From Mucilaginibacter_A sp050954865 (GTDB taxonomy: Bacteria; Bacteroidota; Bacteroidia; Sphingobacteriales; Sphingobacteriaceae): DNA of 32,569 bases. The position numbers and the translations under genes were made by a program. This document shows, in pieces, positions 24,481 to 31,834 of this stretch. Positions within the stretch are counted from its first letter, which is position 1; each line of letters starts with the position of its first letter. The notes below the pieces were generated by a model. It was not told the DNA's origin. It worked only from the letters and a program-made list of their open reading frames with translations, and made no database searches. The DNA lies in contig JBPBQN010000164.1 of NCBI GenBank assembly GCA_050954865.1, positions 1-32,569 on the forward strand. Direction: 5' to 3'.

Positions 24481-26124
24481 ATGTTTTTTACCATCACCGC
24501 ACAGCTTGTAAATCCTACATCTGAAGAAATTTATCCGGTTGAATTAACAGTTGAAAACGGGCTGATCAAATCCATCAAAAAAGTATCGGTAAAAAAAGCA
24601 CCGGCCCTGCCCTTTTTAACGCCGGGTTTTGTAGATGCGCATGTGCATATTGAAAGTTCAATGCTGATTCCTTCCGAATTTGCGCGGCTCGCTGTTGTTC
24701 ATGGTACGGTCGGAACGTTAAGCGATCCGCACGAAATTGCCAACGTTTGCGGTTTAAAAGGCGTAGAATTTATGATCGAGAACGGGAAATCTGTTCCGTT
24801 TAAGTTCAATTTTGGCGCGCCCAGCTGCGTGCCGGCAACCACTTTTGAAACGGCTGGAGCAGTTTTGAATGCCGAAGATGTGAATTTACTTTTATCTCGT
24901 CATGAAATTAAATATTTAAGTGAGATGATGAATTTTCCGGGTGTTTTGAACCACGATCCGGAAGTGATGGCAAAAATTGCTTCAGCCAAAAAATACCGTA
25001 AACCGGTTGATGGTCACGCGCCGGGTTTGCGCGGAGATTTGGCTCAACAATATATTTCAGCCGGAATCAGCACTGATCATGAATGTTTTACAGCCGAAGA
25101 AGCGTTGGACAAACTTTATTCAGGCATGAAAATTTTAATTCGCGAAGGCAGCGCAGCCAAAAATTTTGAGGCTTTAATTGGGTTGATGAGCGATTATCCA
25201 GACCAAATGATGTTTTGCAGCGATGATAAACATCCAGATAGTTTGGTTTCCGGGCATATCAATCAGCTTTGCGCGCGCGCCGTTTCAAAAGGCATCAGCG
25301 TTTTTAAGGTGCTAAAAGCAGCATGTATCAATCCGGTTTTGCATTATGATTTGGAAATTGGTCAGCTGAAAACTGGCGATCCGGCAGATTTTATTTTGCT
25401 GAAAGATTTACAGGATTTTGAAGTGTTACAAACGTATATTAATGGAGAATTGGTGGCAGAAAATGGCCAGACTAAAATTCCAATTCAACCAGTAAATCCA
25501 ATCAATAATTTTTCATGCCTAAAAACAGTATTGGCAGATTTTGCTTTTCCGGCGGCCATTCCTTCCGCAGAAAAACAAAAAGTTTTGGTGATTGAAGCTT
25601 TGGACGGACAGTTAATCACTAATAAAATTGAAGCAGAATTGACTGTAGAAAATGGTTTAATACAGCCAGATTTACAACAGGATATTTTGAAAATTTGCGT
25701 AATTAACCGTTATCAGCAAGCACCAGTAGCCAAAGGTTTTATCAAAAATTTTGGTTTGAAAAGCGGTGCGCTGGCTTCATCCGTGGCGCACGACAGCCAT
25801 AATTTGGTTGTGGTTGGTGTTGATGACGAAAATATTTGTCAGGCCGCTAACCTGCTGATTGAAGCGCAAGGTGGAATCAGCTGTGTTGGAACTGATTTTG
25901 AAGAAATTTTGCCTTTGTCAATTGCCGGTTTGATGAGCGCAAACGATGGTTATGAGGTGGCAAAAGCTTATACCAAAATAGATTTGCTGGCCAAACAACT
26001 CGGCTCAACGCTCTCCGCTCCTTTCATGACGCTGAGTTTCATGGCTTTGCTCGTAATTCCACACTTAAAATTAAGCGATTTGGGTTTGTTTGATGGAGAT
26101 GAATTTAAGCTTATTCAATCCTAA
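24481..26124 (+). CDS. ade: adenine deaminase
   Basis: This 547-aa amidohydrolase-superfamily enzyme converts adenine to hypoxanthine and ammonia in purine salvage. The metal site begins with DAHVHIESS (His54, His56). DGHAPGLRG near residue 178 and FCSDDKHPDSL near residue 247 supply further metal and catalytic residues. The C-terminal adenine deaminase domain is present through the ASSVAHDSHNLVVVG segment. Length is normal for Ade. A motif-based hairpin follows at 26134-26178, separating it from the convergent ppc gene. Confidence 0.95.
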   Translation: MFFTITAQLVNPTSEEIYPVELTVENGLIKSIKKVSVKKAPALPFLTPGFVDAHVHIESSMLIPSEFARLAVVHGTVGTLSDPHEIANVCGLKGVEFMIENGKSVPFKFNFGAPSCVPATTFETAGAVLNAEDVNLLLSRHEIKYLSEMMNFPGVLNHDPEVMAKIASAKKYRKPVDGHAPGLRGDLAQQYISAGISTDHECFTAEEALDKLYSGMKILIREGSAAKNFEALIGLMSDYPDQMMFCSDDKHPDSLVSGHINQLCARAVSKGISVFKVLKAACINPVLHYDLEIGQLKTGDPADFILLKDLQDFEVLQTYINGELVAENGQTKIPIQPVNPINNFSCLKTVLADFAFPAAIPSAEKQKVLVIEALDGQLITNKIEAELTVENGLIQPDLQQDILKICVINRYQQAPVAKGFIKNFGLKSGALASSVAHDSHNLVVVGVDDENICQAANLLIEAQGGISCVGTDFEEILPLSIAGLMSANDGYEVAKAYTKIDLLAKQLGSTLSAPFMTLSFMALLVIPHLKLSDLGLFDGDEFKLIQS

Positions 26125-26133
26125 ATTTATACC

Positions 26134-26178
26134 GATAAAAGAAGCATCTATTTATTTCAAACAGATGCTTCTTTTGAT
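26134..26178. terminator. inverted pair of dispersed motif between convergent genes
   Basis: An exact forward copy (26134-26147) and a decayed reverse copy (26165-26178) form a 13-bp perfect stem (26137-26149 with 26163-26175) around a 13-nt loop. It lies between convergent ade and ppc, ending 2 bp before the ppc stop codon. Confidence 0.85.
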
Positions 26179-26179
26179 A

Positions 26180-28756
26180 TTAAGCCAAATTTCTTCCAGC
26201 ATTTACAATTCCATAAACCGTGCGTACCACCAGTTTATGGTATAATTTAGTATCTTCTTCATTCAATTTTTGATAATGCAACTGCTGCAAAGCATAATGC
26301 TGAATAACAACCAGCGGCAAAATAATTTTTTCGCGCAGCGCGATGGATTGCCGCTCGACCGGTGCTTCTTCCATCAAAACTTTGGTATCTGATAATTTTA
26401 GAAGCAAAGAACACGTTAGCTCATATTCATTTTTCAGCATCGTCCAGAACGCGCCGTATTCCGGGTCATCGGCCAGTTTTGCCGTAACATTGAAATTTGA
26501 TTTCGACATCGACATCATGCAGTTATCAATAATCGTTTTGAAAAAGCTGGATTCGCGGTATAAATGTTTCAGTTCTTCCCATTTGCCTTCGTCTTCCATC
26601 TTTTTCATGGCCGTTCCAACGCCGTAAAATCCTGGAATATTTTGTTTCAGCTGGCTCCAGGCGGTTACAAAACTGATCGCCCGTAAATCTTCCAGCTTCA
26701 ATTCGGCTCCTGAATTTCTTTTGACTGGCCGACTGCTGATATTGATTTCCGACAATAATTTAAGCGGACTTAAATGCTCCAGATAGGGTAAAAACAATGG
26801 ATTACCACGCAGCTCCATAAAATAACGATAGCTTTCGGCGGCCATATCATCAATCAGTTTACGGCCTTTTTCATCCACCGTATCGCCGCTTTGTTGGTTC
26901 AAGGCAGATACAATTCCGGCATTAATTAACTGCTCCATGTTAAAACTGGCACTGTCGATCGAGCCGTACTGCGTACTGATGGTTTGTCCCTGAATCGTCA
27001 ACTGGATATAATCATTAGCGATTTCGTGTCCCATCGAAGCATAAAAACGATGTGTTTTGCCGCCGCCGCGTGCGGGTGGGCCGCCACGTCCGTCAAAAAA
27101 TGCCAGATCAATATTGTACTTTCTGGACATGGCCGTCATTTCTGCTTTTGCTTTATAGATAGCCCAGTTGGCCATCAGATAGCCGCCATCTTTAGTACCA
27201 TCCGAAAAGCCCAGCATAATGGTTTGCCGGTTGTTTCTTTTTTGCAGATGCGCAATATAAAACGGATTTGTATACAGTTTTTCCATGATACTGCCGGCCT
27301 CTTTTAAATCGTTTACGGTTTCAAAAAGCGGTACAAAATCAATCGTCAGAGTTTCTGCTTTCCAGCCGCTCCACAAAAACAGGTTCATCAATTGTAAAAT
27401 ATCCGAAGCCTGCTGGCAATTGCTGATGATAAAACGATGACAGGCTTTTTTCCCGTTCGTTTCCTGGATTTCTTTGATGTAACGGATTGTGTCCAGCGTA
27501 TCTTTCACCATGTCATCAGCCAGATCAGGCGTATAAAAATCTGCTTCTACAAAGCGGATGTTGCGCAGTTTTTCTTCTTCCGTTTGATCGGCATAATCAG
27601 CTGGCATTCTATGTCTTATCGGCGTTTCACTCAAGCAATACTGATGCGTTTGTCGTAGAATCCGGCTATCCTGACGAATGTCCAACGTAGCAAAATAACT
27701 GCCGAAAAGCTTTACTTTCCGGATCAGATCATCAACCAGATTTATAAATAAACCATCGTGATCCTGTTGTAAAACTTGTTTAATCGCTTCCAGATTTTCC
27801 AGAATAATAGCCGATTGGTTACTGGCCTGCAATTCTTCGGGCCGTGTTTGTTTATTAAACTGCTTTTCCAGTTCGGCCATATATTGCTCAACACCTCTGA
27901 AAGTCAGTCGTTTACGCAAATTTTTATAATCTCGTGTATAGCAACGGTAAATAACTTTCCGCAGCAATTCGGTTACGGCCTGGGTTGATTTCAGTTTAAC
28001 ATTTGGGTTTCCGTCCCGATCTCCGCCCGGCCAAAAACCCAACTCTATGGTTTGATGTTCATCCTCTGCCAGAAAGTCAAATTCTGTATCCAGTTTTTCC
28101 TTGATAGAAGATGCAGACTGGTAAAAAACATTTTCCAGAAACCAGGCCAACGAAATCGCTTCATCTACCGGCGTTGGTTTTTCTTTGTTAAGAAAAGGCG
28201 TTTTGCCCAACTGCTGCAACAAAAGATAAATTTGGTTGATATCATTCACCTTCAAAGCTTCCGTCAATTCGGTGATAATTCCCAGCACACTGCCCGGATA
28301 AAACTGCGTTGGATGCGCCGTTAAAACCAACCGTAACGAGAACTTTTGTAAAGCTTCACGGATTTTTACATGATTTTCCGGTTGATTATTTACTTGCTGC
28401 AACAACACTTGTAACGAACTGCTGTCGTCCGTGGTTTCCAGTTTTGCAAAGGCCGAATCTTCGATTGCGTCAAACAAAACTACCTGACGCTCAATATATT
28501 GTATAAACCGAAAAAGCAAGTGGAAACGATCTGTATCCTTAATATATTGCTGATACTTGGTAAAAAAACTCTCAATAATTTCTACCGGAGAAAGTTTATG
28601 GCTGATACCTTCTTCTACATGAGATTTAAAAAACGGCAGCAGCGTTCCGGTAGATTTTACCTGGTAAAATGGCAGCGTTAAAAACAAACTGTTGTACAAA
28701 TCAAATCGGGTAACTACCTCGTTGTTAAATACAAATTCTTTCTGACTGATTTTCAT
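26180..28756 (-). CDS. ppc: phosphoenolpyruvate carboxylase
   Basis: This 858-aa enzyme carboxylates PEP to oxaloacetate and refills the TCA cycle. The first active-site motif VLTAHPTQ carries His148. PGGDRDGNPNV and MLGFSDGTKDGGYLMANW are the conserved substrate regions, and FFDGRGGPPARGGG near residues 553-566 is the glycine loop. The length is typical for the bacterial enzyme. The C-terminus NAGRNLA replaces the MRNTG-type end of the E. coli protein, as expected for Bacteroidota-type homologues. Confidence 0.97.
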   Translation of the reverse strand: MKISQKEFVFNNEVVTRFDLYNSLFLTLPFYQVKSTGTLLPFFKSHVEEGISHKLSPVEIIESFFTKYQQYIKDTDRFHLLFRFIQYIERQVVLFDAIEDSAFAKLETTDDSSSLQVLLQQVNNQPENHVKIREALQKFSLRLVLTAHPTQFYPGSVLGIITELTEALKVNDINQIYLLLQQLGKTPFLNKEKPTPVDEAISLAWFLENVFYQSASSIKEKLDTEFDFLAEDEHQTIELGFWPGGDRDGNPNVKLKSTQAVTELLRKVIYRCYTRDYKNLRKRLTFRGVEQYMAELEKQFNKQTRPEELQASNQSAIILENLEAIKQVLQQDHDGLFINLVDDLIRKVKLFGSYFATLDIRQDSRILRQTHQYCLSETPIRHRMPADYADQTEEEKLRNIRFVEADFYTPDLADDMVKDTLDTIRYIKEIQETNGKKACHRFIISNCQQASDILQLMNLFLWSGWKAETLTIDFVPLFETVNDLKEAGSIMEKLYTNPFYIAHLQKRNNRQTIMLGFSDGTKDGGYLMANWAIYKAKAEMTAMSRKYNIDLAFFDGRGGPPARGGGKTHRFYASMGHEIANDYIQLTIQGQTISTQYGSIDSASFNMEQLINAGIVSALNQQSGDTVDEKGRKLIDDMAAESYRYFMELRGNPLFLPYLEHLSPLKLLSEINISSRPVKRNSGAELKLEDLRAISFVTAWSQLKQNIPGFYGVGTAMKKMEDEGKWEELKHLYRESSFFKTIIDNCMMSMSKSNFNVTAKLADDPEYGAFWTMLKNEYELTCSLLLKLSDTKVLMEEAPVERQSIALREKIILPLVVIQHYALQQLHYQKLNEEDTKLYHKLVVRTVYGIVNAGRNLA

Positions 28757-28832
28757 GCAATGTTGTTAACCTTATCTGCGCCAAAATAAAGATTTAATAA
28801 CTTTAATGAATCTTTTTTATCAAATTTTTATT

Positions 28833-28846
28833 GGTAAAAGAAGTAT
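28833..28846 (+). repeat. dispersed motif copy, one mismatch
   Basis: GGTAAAAGAAGTAT is preceded by CAAATTTTTATT. It lies in the divergent gap between ppc and the FUSC-family gene. Confidence 0.65.
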
Positions 28847-28888
28847 GCCTTTCCTGTCAATCATCATGCTAACTGCTTTTAAAACCTA

Positions 28889-28896
28889 TATTTTTG
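28889..28896 (+). promoter_or_regulatory. candidate Bacteroidota -7 box for the FUSC-family gene
   Basis: TATTTTTG matches TAnnTTTG and lies 39 bp before the ATG at 28936. No clear -33 TTTG is seen. Confidence 0.33.
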
Positions 28897-28935
28897 CATC
28901 AGCAAACCAAATTTCAATTCAGAACTTAATTTTAC

Positions 28936-29898
28936 ATGCCTAATTTGCAGTTGTCCATCCGCAAAATTTCCAGTTTTTTTTACAGTCAGTATTTTTCTGA
29001 CGGTTTGCGCATTACACTTGGCGTGCTCATTCCAACACTCTTTTTAAATCATTTTAATCAGTTGGGCACGGGCGTTTCCATTGCTTTAGGTGCGTTGTGT
29101 GTAAGTGTGGTAGATACGCCCGGTCCGGCTTCGCATAAGCGTAACAGCATGATTATCTGCTGCTTGCTGATATTTTTAGTTTCGCTGGTTACCGGTTATA
29201 TTCAGTTCAATCCATTTTTTCTGGGCGTTGAAGTCGTTCTTTTTGCCTTTTTGTTTTCCATGTTTGCCGTGTACGGAACCCGCGCTTCCTCCATCGGAAC
29301 ATGTGCTTTGCTGATCATGATATTTATGATCGAAAAACGCCTGCAACCGCAGCAGGTGCTTTCTTCCAGCTTATTGATTTTGGCTGGCGGCGTTTGGTAT
29401 TCGCTATTTAGCTTAGTGTTTTTTCAGATTCGGCCTTACCGAGCAGCGCAGCAGGCTTTGGGCGAATGTATTATCGAAGTGGCCAAATATTTAAGGTTGA
29501 AGGCTGATTTTTATGAAGAAAAAACCAATATCGATGAGAATTACAAAAGCCTCGTTTCACAGCAAATTTCCGTAAGCCAGCATCAGGATGCCGTGCGCGA
29601 ACTGCTTTTTAAAACCCGCGCCATCGTTAAAGAATCAACCCATACCGGCCGGATGCTGATTTTAACTTTTGTGGATCTGGTTGATCTTTTCGACCAGATT
29701 ACTTATACGCATTACGATTACGCCAACCTGCGCGAAACTTACCGGCAATCCGGCGTTTTAGGTGAAATTTCTACTTTAATTCATCAAATGGCCAACGAGC
29801 TGGAACAGGTCGGTTTTGATGTTCAGTCGCATAAAAAACACTTCCGGAAGATCGATTATTTACCGGAACTGGAGAAACTAAAAGCATGTTGTTTTTAA
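28936..29898 (+). CDS. FUSC/YccS-family membrane protein, N-terminal part
   Basis: This 320-aa reading frame holds the N-terminal half of a YccS-like inner membrane protein. About six hydrophobic helices (residues about 25-165, including LGVLIPTLFLNHF and SIALGALCVSVVDTPGP) are followed by a helical cytoplasmic domain. It stops at TAA just after LKACCF, inside the linker where homologues continue. The second half starts 13 bp before this stop, in the -1 frame. Adding one T to the T5 run at 29893-29897 joins both frames into one protein of about 710 residues, the usual family length. The family is related to aromatic-acid exporters; the substrate is unknown. Confidence 0.85.
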   Translation: MPNLQLSIRKISSFFYSQYFSDGLRITLGVLIPTLFLNHFNQLGTGVSIALGALCVSVVDTPGPASHKRNSMIICCLLIFLVSLVTGYIQFNPFFLGVEVVLFAFLFSMFAVYGTRASSIGTCALLIMIFMIEKRLQPQQVLSSSLLILAGGVWYSLFSLVFFQIRPYRAAQQALGECIIEVAKYLRLKADFYEEKTNIDENYKSLVSQQISVSQHQDAVRELLFKTRAIVKESTHTGRMLILTFVDLVDLFDQITYTHYDYANLRETYRQSGVLGEISTLIHQMANELEQVGFDVQSHKKHFRKIDYLPELEKLKACCF

Positions 29899-31055
29899 AG
29901 AAGATTTTAGTTAACATACGCAACATCAACCAGCGTTTAATTGATATGGGCAGCTACACGCAGGATGCGCCGCAGGTTTCAAAAAACGCAACTTCACACC
30001 TGGAATTTGCCCGCTTTGTTACTCATCAGGATTATGCGCCAGGTTTATTTATCCAAAATCTCAGCTTTAAATCGGCTTCTTTTAAACATGCGCTGCGTGT
30101 GGCCATCGTTTGCGGCATCGGTTTTACCCTGGCAAAAACAGTAGCTACCGGCCATCACAGTTACTGGATTTTATTAACCATCATCGTGATTTTGAAACCT
30201 GGTTTCAGCCTTACCAAACAGCGCAATTCGCAGCGTTTAATTGGAACGGTGGTTGGCGGCTTAATCGGTTTTCTGGTGCTGTTTCTCATTCCGGATAAAA
30301 CCATTCAGTTTTGCATCATGCTGTTTCTGATGTTGTTTACTTACAGCTTTTTACGGTTAAATTATGTGGTGAGCGTGATTTTTATGACGCCTTACGTTTT
30401 AATCGTTTTCAGTTTTTTAGGTGTCGATTTTATCCACACGGTTGAGGAACGTTTGCTGGATACGTTTATTGGTTCGGCATTGGCTTTCAGTTCGGCTTTT
30501 GTAATTTTTCCGAATTGGGAATCAGACTTACTCAACCAAAGCATGAGCAAAGTTATTGTGAGCAACCAAAATTATCTCAAAATTATTATGGAAAGATTGA
30601 ACGGAAAAGCGCTGAATACGGTTGAATATAAACTTGCGCGGAAAGATGTTTATGTAGAATCGGGCAATTTATCAGCAGCTTTTGAGCGCATGATTTCAGA
30701 ACCGAAAAGCAAGCAGAAACACCGGCAGGAAATCCATCGTTTCATTGTTTTAAATCACATGCTTTCTTCGGCAATTGCTGCCATTGCCGCAAATTTACCT
30801 GATAAAAACAGCATCAGTTTGCCGGCGCAACTTAAAATGGCCAATCATACGCAGTTAATTTTGAGGGAAAGTGTGAAAAAATTAGGTTCGCTAACAGAAG
30901 AAATTGCTGAAAAACTGCCATTTGTAGAACACAATCTGACTGATATTAAAGTTGATGACGGTCAGGCCGACGTTTTATTTTTAGAAGATCAGCTTCGGTT
31001 TATCCTGAAAATCAGCACCGATATTGCCAAAGCCACAGATTTGATTTTAAGCTGA
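29886..31055 (+). CDS. FUSC/YccS-family membrane protein, C-terminal part
   Basis: This 389-aa frame contains a second membrane block of about five or six helices. It includes YWILLTIIVILKPGFSLTKQRNSQRLIGTVVGG (about 91-123), a hallmark of the FUSC_2 domain, followed by a cytoplasmic helical domain. It overlaps the first part by 13 bp in the -1 frame. Its first residues (LFLKKILVNIRNINQRL) look like linker sequence, not a natural N-terminus. Three explanations are open: a real disrupting mutation, a base-call error in the T run, or -1 slippage at TTT before the TAA. An exact dispersed-motif copy lies inside (30801-30814). Confidence 0.85.
   Translation: MLFLKKILVNIRNINQRLIDMGSYTQDAPQVSKNATSHLEFARFVTHQDYAPGLFIQNLSFKSASFKHALRVAIVCGIGFTLAKTVATGHHSYWILLTIIVILKPGFSLTKQRNSQRLIGTVVGGLIGFLVLFLIPDKTIQFCIMLFLMLFTYSFLRLNYVVSVIFMTPYVLIVFSFLGVDFIHTVEERLLDTFIGSALAFSSAFVIFPNWESDLLNQSMSKVIVSNQNYLKIIMERLNGKALNTVEYKLARKDVYVESGNLSAAFERMISEPKSKQKHRQEIHRFIVLNHMLSSAIAAIAANLPDKNSISLPAQLKMANHTQLILRESVKKLGSLTEEIAEKLPFVEHNLTDIKVDDGQADVLFLEDQLRFILKISTDIAKATDLILS
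30801..30814 (+). repeat. dispersed motif copy, exact, inside a gene
   Basis: GATAAAAACAGCAT is translated as Asp-Lys-Asn-Ser-Ile in the cytoplasmic part of the FUSC C-terminal frame. It is preceded by AAATTTACCT, so the wider flank is also conserved here. Confidence 0.85.
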
Positions 31056-31068
31056 TACTGTTTTTACC
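31055..31068 (-). repeat. dispersed motif copy, one mismatch, at stop codon
   Basis: The plus strand reads ATACTGTTTTTACC and begins with the last base of the FUSC stop codon TGA. It ends 4 bp before the stop of the convergent gene at 31072. Confidence 0.75.
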
Positions 31069-31071
31069 GAC

Positions 31072-31833
31072 CTAAAATTTCTCTGTTAAGTGTTTCCAGT
31101 AACGTTTGGGCACGTGCTGCAAGTGGAGTTTTGTATTTTTTCGTGCCGGAATGTTTACGTGTTTGAAATAATCTTTCCACAACGCCTGATACAAAGTTTC
31201 ATCTTCAGAATAAGAAGAAATGATGGTTTTACCGTACGGTTTGCCCGAAGCAAAATCCAGCTGGATAAAATCTACTTCGCTTAAATCATAATATAAGCCA
31301 TAACCTCTGCGGATATCGTAAATAAGCCATTTCTGATCGGCATAACGTTTTTTAAAATGCGTTAAAATCAAAGGCAAAACGTTAAAATCAGGTTCTACGG
31401 AAGCGTAAAATAGATCATCAGCCATTTTTTGAAACCGGATAAAAGCTTCCATCCGGTGTTTTTCTCTGCGGATTTTTTTTAAAGTATCGGTTAAGCGGAT
31501 CACGTATCGGTTACCAAAATCTTCCTCCACCGCTTCTTTGCTGCTAAAAGCATACTGGATAAAACCAAGCAGATTTTCTTCTTCGCCATCCTGTTCTGAT
31601 AAATGCGCCGCATACAAACGCTGCACGCCGCCAGCCGAAAGTCGTTGTGTTAAACCTTTCAGCACACGGTTAGCTTTGGCTGTATCCGAAGCAATGCTTC
31701 TTTTATCATCAAAAAAATTGGGTTGCAGTTTAGTTTCGCTGCAAATTTTTACCTGCGTCAGTTTGTGTTCGTAAACCTCAAAAATTACGGTGAGCAAACC
31801 TTCAAAAGTACCGTCGTAAACTAAAGTGATCAT
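31072..31833 (-). CDS. putative DNA metabolism protein, DUF4130 (radical-SAM partner)
   Basis: This 253-aa protein shows the family start LVYDGTFEGLLTVIFEVY. It also has the central KKIRREKHRMEAFIRFQ, then DLFYASVEPDFNVLPLILTHFKKRYADQKWLIYD, and the C-terminal PARKNTKLHLQHVPKRYWKHLTE. This matches DUF4130 / the TIGR03915-type family that is consistently found next to a radical-SAM protein and sometimes fused to a uracil-DNA-glycosylase-like domain. The activity is not established; repair or modification of a damaged base is a family-level guess. It follows the radical-SAM gene with one base between stop and start. An exact dispersed-motif copy (31694-31707) lies within it. Confidence 0.9.
   Translation of the reverse strand: MITLVYDGTFEGLLTVIFEVYEHKLTQVKICSETKLQPNFFDDKRSIASDTAKANRVLKGLTQRLSAGGVQRLYAAHLSEQDGEEENLLGFIQYAFSSKEAVEEDFGNRYVIRLTDTLKKIRREKHRMEAFIRFQKMADDLFYASVEPDFNVLPLILTHFKKRYADQKWLIYDIRRGYGLYYDLSEVDFIQLDFASGKPYGKTIISSYSEDETLYQALWKDYFKHVNIPARKNTKLHLQHVPKRYWKHLTEKF
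31694..31707 (-). repeat. dispersed motif copy, exact, inside a gene
   Basis: The minus strand GATAAAAGAAGCAT is read as part of Asp-Asp-Lys-Arg-Ser-Ile in the DUF4130 gene. The position corresponds to a variable loop, so the copy is tolerated. Confidence 0.8.
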
Positions 31834-31834
31834 G

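Noticed and set aside
30138..30150. GGCAAAAACAGTAG in the FUSC C-terminal frame
   Set aside because: Three mismatches; not counted as a copy.
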